From the NCBI GenBank assembly GCA_964368875.1, contig CAYJDG010000016.1, positions 1 to 42,154 on the forward strand: a stretch of DNA of 42,154 nucleotides, given 5' to 3'. Position 1 is the stretch's first letter. Each line of letters begins with the position of its first letter. The notes under the pieces were generated by a model. The model was not told where the DNA came from. It did not search any database and saw only the letters and a list, made by a program, of their open reading frames with translations. The stretch is from CAYJDG01 sp964368875 (GTDB taxonomy: Bacteria; Pseudomonadota; Alphaproteobacteria; Micavibrionales; Micavibrionaceae). Of this stretch, positions 33,855-41,889 are shown piece after piece. Position numbers and translations under genes: made by a program.

Positions 33855-34562
33855 TTACTGCAGGTGCAGTCCACTCGCCAAAACGGGAGAATGCGGCGAT
33901 GAGAGAACAAATTTCTGACTGATTTCACTGCTGGGCCGCGTTAAATCAAACAACAGCTCAAGCTCTCCGGACATATAGGTTTTGCCCGCGATACAGGCGT
34001 CAATCATTTGCTGCTCACGAGGCGTGGGCAGATANNNNNNNNNNNNNNNNNNNNNNNNNNNNNNNNNNNNNNNNNNNNNNNNNNNNNNNNNNNNNNNNNN
34101 NNNNNNNNNNNNNNNNNNNNNNNNNNNNNNNNNNCCCAGATTATTGGTGGTGGTGATATCGCGCAGAACCCGGAACGGGGTTCGCTTCAGTTCGCGGCGC
34201 ACTTTCGCATAGAGCGCCGGATTGCTGCCATCATGGGTGACATAGGCCCGGCGTTTTTCGACGGCCCTGTCGCCGAAATGTTTGAGAATGCTTTGAACTG
34301 CGTTGTACGGATCAAGGTCATCGATCTGCGCGACGAGAACGCGTGGCAATCTATCGAGATCGGAAAAGCTGTCGAAGTCGACGGGTGATCTGGCGGTCAG
34401 GGCAACACCAATGGCCGGACCGCGCTCAACGCGAATCCCCATCACCTGATCTTTAGAGCGTCCACGCGCAATGCCCATGTGGCGAACCGGAACGCTCACC
34501 ACTGCATCAGGGGTTAGCACTGAACTGTTGTTGGTCACACTTTTGAGATTGGCTTTTGCCAT
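33855..34562 (-). CDS. Unrecognised protein interrupted by an assembly gap
   Basis: No family recognised. The N-terminal part visible from ATG 34562 (142 residues) begins MAKANLKSV and has short beta segments such as VVSVPVRHMGIARGRSKDQV and GPAIGVALTARSPVDFDS, then a helical basic stretch. The C-terminal visible part (60 residues) has TPREQQMIDACIAGKTYMS and ends ASGLHLQ. The 100 N between are a placeholder, so length and frame continuity are not proven; both ends do fit one frame if the gap is a multiple of three. The ATG at 34562 has an AGGG site 10 nt upstream, and an upstream in-frame ATG (34628) lies inside the promoter repeats. It is divergent from hisS and convergent with cobT. Confidence 0.55.
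   Translation of the reverse strand: MAKANLKSVTNNSSVLTPDAVVSVPVRHMGIARGRSKDQVMGIRVERGPAIGVALTARSPVDFDSFSDLDRLPRVLVAQIDDLDPYNAVQSILKHFGDRAVEKRRAYVTHDGSNPALYAKVRRELKRTPFRVLRDITTTNNLXXXXXXXXXXXXXXXXXXXXXXXXXXXXXXXXXXYLPTPREQQMIDACIAGKTYMSGELELLFDLTRPSSEISQKFVLSSPHSPVLASGLHLQ
34035..34134. other. Assembly gap of 100 N
   Basis: Exactly 100 N, the standard placeholder for a gap of unknown length, so all coordinates to its right are relative. It falls in the unrecognised minus-strand gene. Confidence 0.99.
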
Positions 34563-34593
34563 TTTTATAACCCTGCTCGCCTCTGTAGTCTCT

Positions 34594-34626
34594 GCCACAG
34601 TATCGCCACAATACCGCCACAATTGC
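34594..34626. repeat. Three tandem 11-bp direct repeats on a promoter
   Basis: GCCACAGTATC, GCCACAATACC and GCCACAATTGC lie head to tail (34594-34604, 34605-34615, 34616-34626). The GCCACA core is exact in all three, and the 11-bp step puts the copies on nearly one face of the helix. They cover the -10 element, spacer and transcript start of the predicted promoter at 34608-34636, which suits an operator for a cooperatively binding regulator. Confidence 0.6.
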
Positions 34627-34636
34627 AATATGTCAA
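34608..34636 (-). promoter_or_regulatory. Near-consensus sigma70 promoter of the gapped gene
   Basis: On the minus strand TTGACA (34636-34631) and TATTGT (34613-34608) are separated by exactly 17 nt, with 5 of 6 matches or better in the -35 and 4 of 6 in the -10. The start would be near 34601. This is the best promoter match in the window and is overlaid by the 11-bp repeats. Confidence 0.55.
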
Positions 34637-34695
34637 TATTTTCATATCTACAGAAACCCTTGGCGATTCAAAGCCTTTCCAGTACAAGGAAACCC

Positions 34696-36006
34696 ATGTC
34701 TGACGCTCAAAAATCCATCTATAAACCGCGCCCGGTCACGGGTTTCCCCGAATGGCTCCCTGAAGAACGCATTGTCGAGCAACGCTGGTTCGACAGCATC
34801 CGCCGTGTTTTCGAAAGCTATGGTTATTGTTCAATTGAAACCCCCTCGGTCGAAGAGATCGGCGTCATCACCGCGAAAGGTGAAGTCGACAAAGAAATTT
34901 ATGTGATCGAGCGTCTGCACAAAGACGAAGGTTCAAAAAACGAAGCACGTCTCGCGCTCCATTTCGACCAGACCGTCCCCCTCGCCCGCTACGTCGCACA
35001 ACATTTCAATGATCTTGTGTTCCCGTTCAAACGCTACCAGATGCAAAAAGTCTGGCGCGGCGAACGCCCACAAGTCGGACGCATGCGTGAATTCTATCAA
35101 TGCGATATCGACGTCATTAACGTCGACAACCTCCCAATCTCATTTGATGCGGAGGTGGCGGCAGTTTGTTATGAGGCGATTGAGAGTCTGGGTATAGGGC
35201 GGGTTCAGTTGCGGGTTAATAACCGCAAAATCTGGCTAGGATTAATCGAAAGCCTTGGCTTGTCAGAGAAATCAGCGATGCTTATGGCAGCTGTCGATAA
35301 GCTTGAGAAAATTGGAAAAGATGGCGTTACGAAACATCTTGAAGAGGCTGCCCTGAATTCACTTCAAATCGATAAAGTCCTTTCTCTCGCAGCAACCAAA
35401 GGGAACGCCTCAGTTATTGCGAATATGACTGGCGAGAATGAGACGATGAAGCAAGGCATAGCCGAGTTAGAGCTTGTGCTTAATAGTTTGCAATACGTAT
35501 CTGATTTGGCGATTGGCGATCTCTCCATCGTCCGTGGTCTCGATTACTACACAGGTACCGTTTACGAAACCAAACTTCTCGACGTGCCCGAATTCACAGG
35601 TTCTGTTTGTTCCGGCGGTCGCTATGACGATCTCGCCTCGGGCTACATTAACAAACACCTCCCCGGCGTTGGTATTTCTATCGGCTTCTCACGCCTCTTC
35701 GATGTCATGCGCCAGACCAATCCGTCGATGCTCGGCATCGGGCCGAAATCACCTGCTGATGTTATGGTCGTCATTCCAAGCGAGGGCGAGCAGGCGCGCG
35801 CTGCCGCAACCGCCCGCACGTTGCGGGCTAATGGCAATAAGGTTGAGCTCTACCACGCCGCCCGCAAAATTCCTGACCAGATCAAATATGCCAGTAAAAA
35901 GGGCATTCCCTATGTCTGGCTGCCGTTCGCGGACGGGCACCAGATCAAAGATATGACTGCAGGCACACAAACTCCGGCCAATCCGGAAGACTGGAAAAGA
36001 TCATGA
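34696..36006 (+). CDS. hisS: Histidine--tRNA ligase
   Basis: Charges tRNA-His with histidine. It is a class II synthetase of 436 residues from this start. Motif 1 contains QRWFDSIRRVFESYGY near 29-44; LHFDQTVPLARYV is at 88-100; motif 2 covers VWRGERPQVGRMREFYQCDI at about 119-138; the histidine-binding VRGLDYYTGTVYE is at about 279-291; SGGRYDDL and motif 3 (GVGISIGFSRL) follow, with an anticodon-binding domain from about 350. The ATG at 34696 has AAGGA 5 nt upstream; an upstream extension to 34471 would run through the divergent gene and its promoter. Residues 151-275 show different codon use (see findings). The stop overlaps the next start. Confidence 0.94.
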   Translation: MSDAQKSIYKPRPVTGFPEWLPEERIVEQRWFDSIRRVFESYGYCSIETPSVEEIGVITAKGEVDKEIYVIERLHKDEGSKNEARLALHFDQTVPLARYVAQHFNDLVFPFKRYQMQKVWRGERPQVGRMREFYQCDIDVINVDNLPISFDAEVAAVCYEAIESLGIGRVQLRVNNRKIWLGLIESLGLSEKSAMLMAAVDKLEKIGKDGVTKHLEEAALNSLQIDKVLSLAATKGNASVIANMTGENETMKQGIAELELVLNSLQYVSDLAIGDLSIVRGLDYYTGTVYETKLLDVPEFTGSVCSGGRYDDLASGYINKHLPGVGISIGFSRLFDVMRQTNPSMLGIGPKSPADVMVVIPSEGEQARAAATARTLRANGNKVELYHAARKIPDQIKYASKKGIPYVWLPFADGHQIKDMTAGTQTPANPEDWKRS

Positions 36007-36596
36007 AATACGCATCCCTTTTGCTGACCGCCGGACTTCTTCTTGCCCCCCTGCCTGCGCTAGCCGAGCCGTATACATACGGGCCGGATCCATGCGAATT
36101 CAAAATGACCTTCCCGGAAAAGCCGCTGATCGAACAGAAATGTACGGACGGTGAGAAAAAAGCCTGCGCTGAAATCGTGACCTACACGAAGATCGTCACT
36201 GCCGAAGCGTCAGTCAATTTCCGCATCACCTGCACCGCCGCTGACCCCAAAGAGCTTGAGCGTTATACGCCTGAGATCATGGTTGAAACCGTCAAGCAGA
36301 TGCTGACCGAAGCCAACCTCGAGGGCGATCCACCCAAAGCCACAACGCAAAACGGCTATAAAGTTGCGGCAACTGTCGGCACCGGCGTGCGCGGCGACCG
36401 CGATGTGATTTACACGGCCCAGCTCTGGATCGGGGAAAAATCCATTTTCTCGTTGGAGGCAGATATGAGCGGGCCGCAGGACGACAAAACCGACAAACTC
36501 TTCACCCAAGTCCTTGGCAGCATGCAATCCAAAACCCGCCCGCCCAAACCGGCTGCAGAAAAGACCAAACAGCCTGCAGAAAAACCCGCGCCATAA
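36003..36596 (+). CDS. Predicted periplasmic protein, unknown function
   Basis: A 197-residue protein without a recognised family. Signal peptide 1-22 (cleavage after ALA). The mature chain has four Cys (PCEF, KCTDGEKKAC, TCTAA) that could form two disulfides, a beta-rich centre (SVNFRITCTAAD, GYKVAATVGTGVRGDRDVIYT) and a Lys/Pro/Ala-rich tail (about 170-197). It overlaps hisS in ATGA, so it is probably translated from the same transcript, though a joint function is not suggested. After it come 129 nt without a gene, to the convergent sufE stop; no strong terminator stem is evident there. Confidence 0.75.
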   Translation: MKYASLLLTAGLLLAPLPALAEPYTYGPDPCEFKMTFPEKPLIEQKCTDGEKKACAEIVTYTKIVTAEASVNFRITCTAADPKELERYTPEIMVETVKQMLTEANLEGDPPKATTQNGYKVAATVGTGVRGDRDVIYTAQLWIGEKSIFSLEADMSGPQDDKTDKLFTQVLGSMQSKTRPPKPAAEKTKQPAEKPAP

Positions 36597-36725
36597 TTAT
36601 TATTGTTTAGAATGTCCGCGTGAATCGTAACTTGAGTCGGCACATAAGATTAAGCTGGCGGCGCGACAATAATTGCCATAAGCAAAAACAAGGCGCGATA
36701 AATCCAGAAAAATGGCTTTTCGCTT

Positions 36726-37160
36726 CTAATTCGTCGCTTTAATGCGCTCAACCATTGCATAAAAGCCGTTACGGCGGTTCGGGCTCAGGTTTTGCTCAAG
36801 CCCGAGACGGGCGAAAATCTTCGGCACATCGATGCCCTCAATGGCACTCACGGGCTGCCCATTGAAGAGAATCATCAAGAGTCCGATCAGACCTTTGACG
36901 ATGTGCGCGTCGCTGTCGCCCTGAAAGGTGAAAATACCATCTCTCACATCGGCGACCATCCAGACCTGTGAAGTGCACCCCTGAACCTTGGTTGATTCTG
37001 TTTTCAGAGCATCAGGCATCAGCGGAACGGTTTTCCCTAAGTCAATCAGGTAGCGATACCGCTCTTCCCAGTCATCGCCAAAAAGGTCGAATAACTCAAT
37101 GACTTCTTCGATAGTGTGCGGTGCAGTGTTCATGGTCGTTTCGATTAATTTCACGCCCAT
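36726..37160 (-). CDS. sufE: SufE family cysteine-desulfurase activator
   Basis: Takes sulfur from the SufS cysteine desulfurase for iron-sulfur cluster assembly. It has up to 144 residues. The acceptor cysteine is in VQGCTSQVWM at about 60-69, followed by FQGDSDAHIVKGLIGLLMIL. The N-terminal helix DDWEERYRYLIDLGKTVP is typical. The start is uncertain: ATG 37160 has a weak GAGTAG site, while ATG 37133 (MNTAPHTIEEVIELF) begins closer to where homologues start. No other suf genes are in the window, so this copy is outside the main suf operon. Confidence 0.9.
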   Translation of the reverse strand: MGVKLIETTMNTAPHTIEEVIELFDLFGDDWEERYRYLIDLGKTVPLMPDALKTESTKVQGCTSQVWMVADVRDGIFTFQGDSDAHIVKGLIGLLMILFNGQPVSAIEGIDVPKIFARLGLEQNLSPNRRNGFYAMVERIKATN

Positions 37161-37170
37161 CTACTCAGGC

Positions 37171-37199
37171 TTGACACGCGTCTTATATTATTTTCTAAG
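37171..37199 (+). promoter_or_regulatory. Possible promoter of clpX
   Basis: A perfect TTGACA at 37171-37176, 17 nt before TCTAAG at 37194-37199 (4 of 6 in the -10). If right, the clpX leader is about 150 nt. It contains a small 6-bp hairpin (37299-37314). Confidence 0.35.
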
Positions 37200-37357
37200 A
37201 GGACGCAAAGCTTGCCCCTCCTCTGTCCGGTTCACGGTCATTTGTAATTTCTTAAAAGAAAGTGAATAGGATAGTAAAAAGAAGGGCTTGCGTCAGTGTC
37301 TGCCTCTTGGCAGAGTGGTTATGAGTAACTTTTTACACACTTACAGAACGGCCGGTT

Positions 37358-38662
37358 ATGTCTAAGTCTTCAGGGTCAGAATCCAAAAACACCCTCTACT
37401 GTTCCTTCTGCGGCAAGAGCCAGCACGAAGTCAGAAAGCTGATCGCTGGCCCCAACGTTTTCATCTGCAACGAATGCGTCGAACTCTGCATGGACATCAT
37501 CCGTGAAGAGGATAAGAGCAACCTCGTCCGCAGCGGCAGCGACGGCATCCCGACACCTTCCGAAATCAAAGGCGTGCTCGATGACTACGTCATCGGCCAG
37601 GACCGCGCGAAGCGAATCCTCTCGGTAGCCGTGCACAACCAGTACAAGCGTCTTGAAATCGGCGGCAAAGGTGCTGACGTCGAGATCAACAAATCGAACA
37701 TCCTGCTCGTCGGTCCAACTGGTTCCGGCAAGACCCTGCTCGCGCAGACTCTTGCCCGTATCCTCGACGTTCCTTTCACCATGGCTGATGCGACCACGCT
37801 CACCGAAGCTGGTTACGTTGGTGAAGACGTTGAAAACATCGTTCTGAAACTTCTCCAGAACTGTGACTACAACGTTGAACGCGCGCAGCGCGGTATCGTC
37901 TACATCGACGAGATCGATAAGATCTCACGCAAGTCCGACAACCCGTCGATCACCCGTGACGTATCGGGCGAAGGCGTACAGCAGGCTTTGCTGAAACTGA
38001 TGGAAGGCACGATTGCCTCGGTTCCGCCGCAGGGTGGCCGTAAACATCCGCAGCAGGAATTCTTGCAGGTTGATACGACCAACATTCTCTTCATCTGCGG
38101 TGGCGCTTTCGCCGGGATCGAAAAAATTATCGGCCAGCGCTCCAAGGGCGGCACGTCGATCGGTTTTGGTGCCGACATCAAGACGGGCATCGACAAGGGC
38201 ATCGGCGAAATGATGCGCAACCTCGAAACCGAGGATCTGCTGAAGTTCGGTCTGATCCCTGAATTCGTCGGTCGTCTGCCGGTCGTTGCAACTCTCGACG
38301 ATCTCGATGAGAAAACTCTCGTCTCGATCCTGACCGAGCCTAAGAACGCTCTCGTCAAACAGTACCAACGCCTGTTTGAAATGGAGAACACTAAGCTGAC
38401 CTTCACGCCGGAAGCGCTGAACCAGATCGCTGTCAAAGCCATCGTTCGCAAAACCGGTGCCCGTGGTCTGCGCTCGATCCTTGAACAGCTTCTTCTCGAC
38501 ACGATGTATGATCTACCTGATCTCGCCGATGTCGAAGAAGTCGTCATCAACGAAGAAACCGTCAAAGACAACAAGAAGCCGGTCTTCGTTCATTCCGACA
38601 AGAAGAAGAAAAAAGCCGAAAAGGCTAAGGAAGAAGACAAGGACGCCGTTGTTACCGGCTAA
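37358..38662 (+). CDS. clpX: ATP-dependent protease unfoldase ClpX
   Basis: Unfolds substrates and feeds them to ClpP; in Caulobacter-type bacteria it is needed for cell-cycle regulation. It has 434 residues. The N-terminal zinc-binding domain has C15, C18, C37 and C40; Walker A GPTGSGKT is at 119-126, the pore loop GYVGEDVE follows, then YIDEIDK (Walker B), the RKH loop and IGFGAD, which is the IGF loop that docks on ClpP. The GAR sensor 2 is in the C-terminal domain, and the tail is Lys-rich. The intact IGF loop implies a ClpP elsewhere, since no clpP gene is next to it. It is preceded by a 197-nt leader region. Confidence 0.97.
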   Translation: MSKSSGSESKNTLYCSFCGKSQHEVRKLIAGPNVFICNECVELCMDIIREEDKSNLVRSGSDGIPTPSEIKGVLDDYVIGQDRAKRILSVAVHNQYKRLEIGGKGADVEINKSNILLVGPTGSGKTLLAQTLARILDVPFTMADATTLTEAGYVGEDVENIVLKLLQNCDYNVERAQRGIVYIDEIDKISRKSDNPSITRDVSGEGVQQALLKLMEGTIASVPPQGGRKHPQQEFLQVDTTNILFICGGAFAGIEKIIGQRSKGGTSIGFGADIKTGIDKGIGEMMRNLETEDLLKFGLIPEFVGRLPVVATLDDLDEKTLVSILTEPKNALVKQYQRLFEMENTKLTFTPEALNQIAVKAIVRKTGARGLRSILEQLLLDTMYDLPDLADVEEVVINEETVKDNKKPVFVHSDKKKKKAEKAKEEDKDAVVTG

Positions 38663-38679
38663 CTTCATAAGGTCCGGCG

Positions 38680-40287
38680 ATGATGCTCGCTTCTAACGAC
38701 GCCAGTTCACCGCCGACCTCCTCTGCCAAAAAAATTCTATATTGGGCTCTGCTTTTACTCGCCATTTTGCCATGGCTGTATATGCGCGTCCTGCAACCGG
38801 GCCACCATGATATTCTCTGGCTCTGTGTCGTCATGGAACGCATCCTCGACGGCCTGACCATGAGCGGCAGCGCTTACGAAACCAATCCGCCGCTTAGCAT
38901 GCTGACCTATTTCTTTCCAGCAGTGCTTCACAAATATCTGGGCCTAAGCACCCCGCTCACCACGCTCGTGCAATCCTTCGCGATTTTCGGGGCCTGCGCG
39001 GCGATGTTTCATCAGGCGCTGAAGAACTTCGCTTTTCTCACCGACCCGCAACGCCTGATCCTTCTTTTTTCCTATATGCTTGCAGCGACGATAGGCTCAC
39101 AGATCAGCTTTGGTGAGCGCGATCACTATATTGCCCTGCTGCTGCCGCCGTTTGTATTGTATCAACTCGCCATCACACAAAAAACTGACACGCACCGTCG
39201 CTGTCTCTGGCCGTTCATGCTGGTGTCTGCGGTACTTATCCTCGTCAAACCCCATCACGGCTTGCTGCCGGCATTGATGCTGCTGCACCGCGCCGTTAAA
39301 ACGCGCAGCCTTTCTTTCCTGAAAGATCCCGATTTCCTCTCACTTTCAAGCATGACCATTCTCTATGCCGCAGTGGTCTGGTTCTTTTTCCGGGATTACA
39401 TCGATGTCGTCGCACCCGATGTGATGAAATACTATTTCATGCATATCTATCTGGAAGACCTGCTCTCTTATGCGTTTTATGCGCTGATGATGGTGGGACT
39501 CATCTGGCTGGGTATTCACGAATTTCTGAAAAAATCGCAGCTTCGGTCCTTGCTGGATTTTCTTGTCTTCTGCGGTGCCGCCTCACTCATTCCAGTGCTC
39601 GTGCAGGCCAAGGGGTTCTATTACCACTACACACCGATGGTTATGCTGCTGGCCTGCGCGGGAGGAGTACTGTTGTATGAAGTCACCTCTCGGTTCTCCG
39701 CAACCCGCAAGATGGCTCTTCCGGGCACGGTTATTGCCCTTGCCTTGATCGGCTATTGCGGCCTGCCACTTAAATTTAATTTTCCTGACTACACGCCACT
39801 AGAAAAAGTCATCAACGAGGCGAACAAGGACGCGGAGCATAAAAGCTTCTGGGTGTACGATGACATGATGGACATGGGGCAGGAAATGCATGTTTCGACC
39901 GGGGCCGAATATGGGTCCCGCTTCGCCAGCACATGGTTTCTTAGCAAGCTATACAAAGATATGACGCTGAACCCGAACCAAACTCCGGCTGAGAAAGAAG
40001 CCACTTATCAGGACTTTTTGCGCTTCAGCGGCATGATGGCCGAAGATCTCGACACCTTTAAACCGAACGTCGTCTTGATACTGTCGTCTGAATTCTTCAA
40101 GGAAAATTACGACATCGAATTCGATCTGGCGAAATTCCTGTCGCAAAACCCGGTCTATAAAAAATCATGGAAGAAGTATGCGTACGCTGGAAAAGTCACT
40201 TACGAAGAAACGTCGTTTTATGAACCGTTGACCTACAAAAATCCGCAGAAGATTTTTTATATCTATAAGCGCCGCGAACTGAACTAG
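38680..40287 (+). CDS. Polytopic GT-C-like membrane protein
   Basis: A 535-residue membrane protein with about ten hydrophobic helices from residue 18 to 370, then a soluble tail of about 160 residues. Early features are the loop HHDILWL after the first helix, ETNPPLSML, and GERDHYIALLLPP, reminiscent of GT-C glycosyltransferases that use lipid-linked sugars, in which acidic loop residues are catalytic. I cannot name the family or substrate. A ribosome site AAGGT precedes ATG 38680. It lies 17 nt after clpX and overlaps gtrA by 4 nt tail to tail. A sugar or lipid-carrier role with GtrA is possible, though the two are convergent. Confidence 0.7.
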   Translation: MMLASNDASSPPTSSAKKILYWALLLLAILPWLYMRVLQPGHHDILWLCVVMERILDGLTMSGSAYETNPPLSMLTYFFPAVLHKYLGLSTPLTTLVQSFAIFGACAAMFHQALKNFAFLTDPQRLILLFSYMLAATIGSQISFGERDHYIALLLPPFVLYQLAITQKTDTHRRCLWPFMLVSAVLILVKPHHGLLPALMLLHRAVKTRSLSFLKDPDFLSLSSMTILYAAVVWFFFRDYIDVVAPDVMKYYFMHIYLEDLLSYAFYALMMVGLIWLGIHEFLKKSQLRSLLDFLVFCGAASLIPVLVQAKGFYYHYTPMVMLLACAGGVLLYEVTSRFSATRKMALPGTVIALALIGYCGLPLKFNFPDYTPLEKVINEANKDAEHKSFWVYDDMMDMGQEMHVSTGAEYGSRFASTWFLSKLYKDMTLNPNQTPAEKEATYQDFLRFSGMMAEDLDTFKPNVVLILSSEFFKENYDIEFDLAKFLSQNPVYKKSWKKYAYAGKVTYEETSFYEPLTYKNPQKIFYIYKRRELN

Positions 40288-40664
40288 GTCTTGAAAACGA
40301 CAAACCGCGTCAGACCATAATTCCACACCATTGACGCCCCACAGGCGGCAAGCTTTGCCAGAAAAACTGGCACCAATCCCGCTAAAACCCAAATCGTCAG
40401 CGAGCTGATGCCAAGCCCGGCAAGCGCAACGCCTATAAACAAGATAAAGGTTTTAGGTGTGTGCGGCGCGCGGTCGCCAAAGGTCCAGGCCTTGTTCATC
40501 AGATAGCTGTTCAGCACCCCGGCACAGAACCCTGCGGCATTGGCTGCCAGCAAAGGAACAGAGAGCGCATAAAAGAGAAGCGAAAACACCGCCAGATCGA
40601 TCAGCGTGTTGATCCCACCGACGATACAGAATTTGACGAAAGAAGCTTGATGCGCCTTCAGCAT
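40284..40664 (-). CDS. GtrA family membrane protein
   Basis: A 126-residue protein with four transmembrane helices and the GtrA family features FVKFCIVGGINTLIDLAVF, GVLNSYLMNKAWTF and ASMVWNYGLTRFVVF. GtrA proteins are thought to flip or carry undecaprenyl-linked sugars. The start at 40664 has no Shine-Dalgarno match: a 9-bp hairpin ends 6 nt upstream. No glycosyltransferase of the GtrB type is in the same direction; the neighbour on the plus strand may be a partner. Confidence 0.9.
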   Translation of the reverse strand: MLKAHQASFVKFCIVGGINTLIDLAVFSLLFYALSVPLLAANAAGFCAGVLNSYLMNKAWTFGDRAPHTPKTFILFIGVALAGLGISSLTIWVLAGLVPVFLAKLAACGASMVWNYGLTRFVVFKT

Positions 40665-40670
40665 AAGAAT

Positions 40671-40692
40671 TTTTAGGGCATTCGCCCTAAAA
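40671..40692 (-). terminator. Hairpin between the unknown gene and gtrA
   Basis: A perfect 9-bp stem with a 4-nt loop (TTTTAGGGC / GCCCTAAAA) lies 10 nt after the stop of the unrecognised gene and just before the gtrA start. It may be an intrinsic terminator or attenuator, though the following U-run (AATTCTT) is weak. Confidence 0.5.
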
Positions 40693-40701
40693 CTGAAACA
40701 G

Positions 40702-41886
40702 CTATTTTACTGAGGGGTGCAGAACCGCGTCCATGCGACCAAGCACAAGTGGCTCTGCGGCACGCGGGTTGATATCGCCCAGCACATCAGCAAACGCATT
40801 TTCCCAATGAGAATTCATTTTCGCGATAGCCTGAAGGCGCGCCAATTCATCGATGGCTTTCGCGCGGCGGCTTTCCAGCACATTATTCGCATAGACCAGA
40901 ATTTCTTCGTCCGTAGGGGGCTTTTCTCGATCAGGAGAAACAAATAATTCGCCGATTTTATAGTGATTGCTACCCGTCCCGCCCACTGAGATGTCATAAG
41001 CGTAGGTCATTTTATTGATCTGCAACTCATCAATCCGTCTGATCGCGCCTGCTGGCATGCGCAACAGCTCAACCGCCAGAGTCGTGCAGTAATCGCGGAA
41101 GCTGACTGGTTCCGAGAACGACGCAAGTTCGCGGCGGTTGCTGCCTGGAATGACGACACCACGATTACCACCGACACGATCATGTGGTAGGAACAGTGCA
41201 TGGTGCGGCGCTCCGTCCTTAAACCCATCCGTCTGGCGATCCAGAAGAATTGCCGTCGCACCTTTGATGTCCAGCCGGTAGCCCGCTGTGTTATCATGGT
41301 CGGCTTTAAGCAGAGCAAGCACCTGAGCGGCAGCCAGCATACGTTTACCGGTTCCCAGCTCAAGACGTTGATACTGGTAACTCTGCTCAAGCCCGGCGAT
41401 AGCCTGTGAGATTTTCAGGCGGTCATCTCGATTATCGGAATAACATCTATCGGCAGCAATCTTAAGTGCACACGCGGCAAAATCGATATGACCCGATGTC
41501 AGTTTTGTGCTCAGGGCCAACATATCATCCAGAACAGTGGACTGATCGGGGTTCATATAAAGCGGGCTGACGAGCTGTTGCAGCGCCTGATAGCGTTCAA
41601 CTACGCTCCATGTTCCCTGACGTTTGGAACTGCCTGCAACTTTCAGAGCCGTTTCAGCAACAAAATCACGCGCCGTTGAACTGTAGTCGGTGAGACGAAG
41701 GGCTTGATCCACAACTGCGCCAAGATTTGGATAGCCTTTGACACGAGCTTCTTTCTGCAACCATCCAGCCTTGTCAAAAAAAGAGCTGGCGACTTCGCGG
41801 CGCAGATCAACTATCGCACCCACACGCTTTTGCTCTTTGCGAGCGGCTGCGTAGGCGAACCTGTCTGAGATAAATTGATAAGGCAT
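40702..41886 (-). CDS. Unrecognised 394-residue protein
   Basis: I recognise no family. There is no signal peptide or membrane helix. The first 210 residues are helical (QRVGAIVDLRREVASSFFDKAG-like, shown only in part: VASSFFDKAGW, VVDQALRLTDYSS). The second half is beta-rich with GYRLDIKGATAILLDRQTDG, HHALFLPHDRVGGNRGVVIP and YAYDISVGGTGSNHYKIGEL, and the end is helical again. It starts 3 nt after the upstream partial gene, with no clear ribosome site, so coupling is likely. A hairpin lies 10 nt after its stop. Confidence 0.65.
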   Translation of the reverse strand: MPYQFISDRFAYAAARKEQKRVGAIVDLRREVASSFFDKAGWLQKEARVKGYPNLGAVVDQALRLTDYSSTARDFVAETALKVAGSSKRQGTWSVVERYQALQQLVSPLYMNPDQSTVLDDMLALSTKLTSGHIDFAACALKIAADRCYSDNRDDRLKISQAIAGLEQSYQYQRLELGTGKRMLAAAQVLALLKADHDNTAGYRLDIKGATAILLDRQTDGFKDGAPHHALFLPHDRVGGNRGVVIPGSNRRELASFSEPVSFRDYCTTLAVELLRMPAGAIRRIDELQINKMTYAYDISVGGTGSNHYKIGELFVSPDREKPPTDEEILVYANNVLESRRAKAIDELARLQAIAKMNSHWENAFADVLGDINPRAAEPLVLGRMDAVLHPSVK

Positions 41887-41889
41887 GAT

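Noticed and set aside
34594..34626. A minimal CRISPR-like array
   Set aside because: Units are 11 bp with no spacers and no cas genes nearby; an operator is more likely.
34471..34695. An upstream extension of hisS
   Set aside because: It would cross the divergent gene, its promoter and the 11-bp repeats, and the extra residues are not HisRS-like; ATG 34696 has a good ribosome site.
36597..36725. An inverted repeat ATTATTGT / ACAATAAT in the gap after the periplasmic protein
   Set aside because: Eight bases about 60 nt apart with AT-rich content can arise by chance and do not form a terminator.
37299..37314. A small hairpin before clpX as a terminator or riboswitch
   Set aside because: A 6-bp stem without a U-run and without any known aptamer pattern is too little to call.
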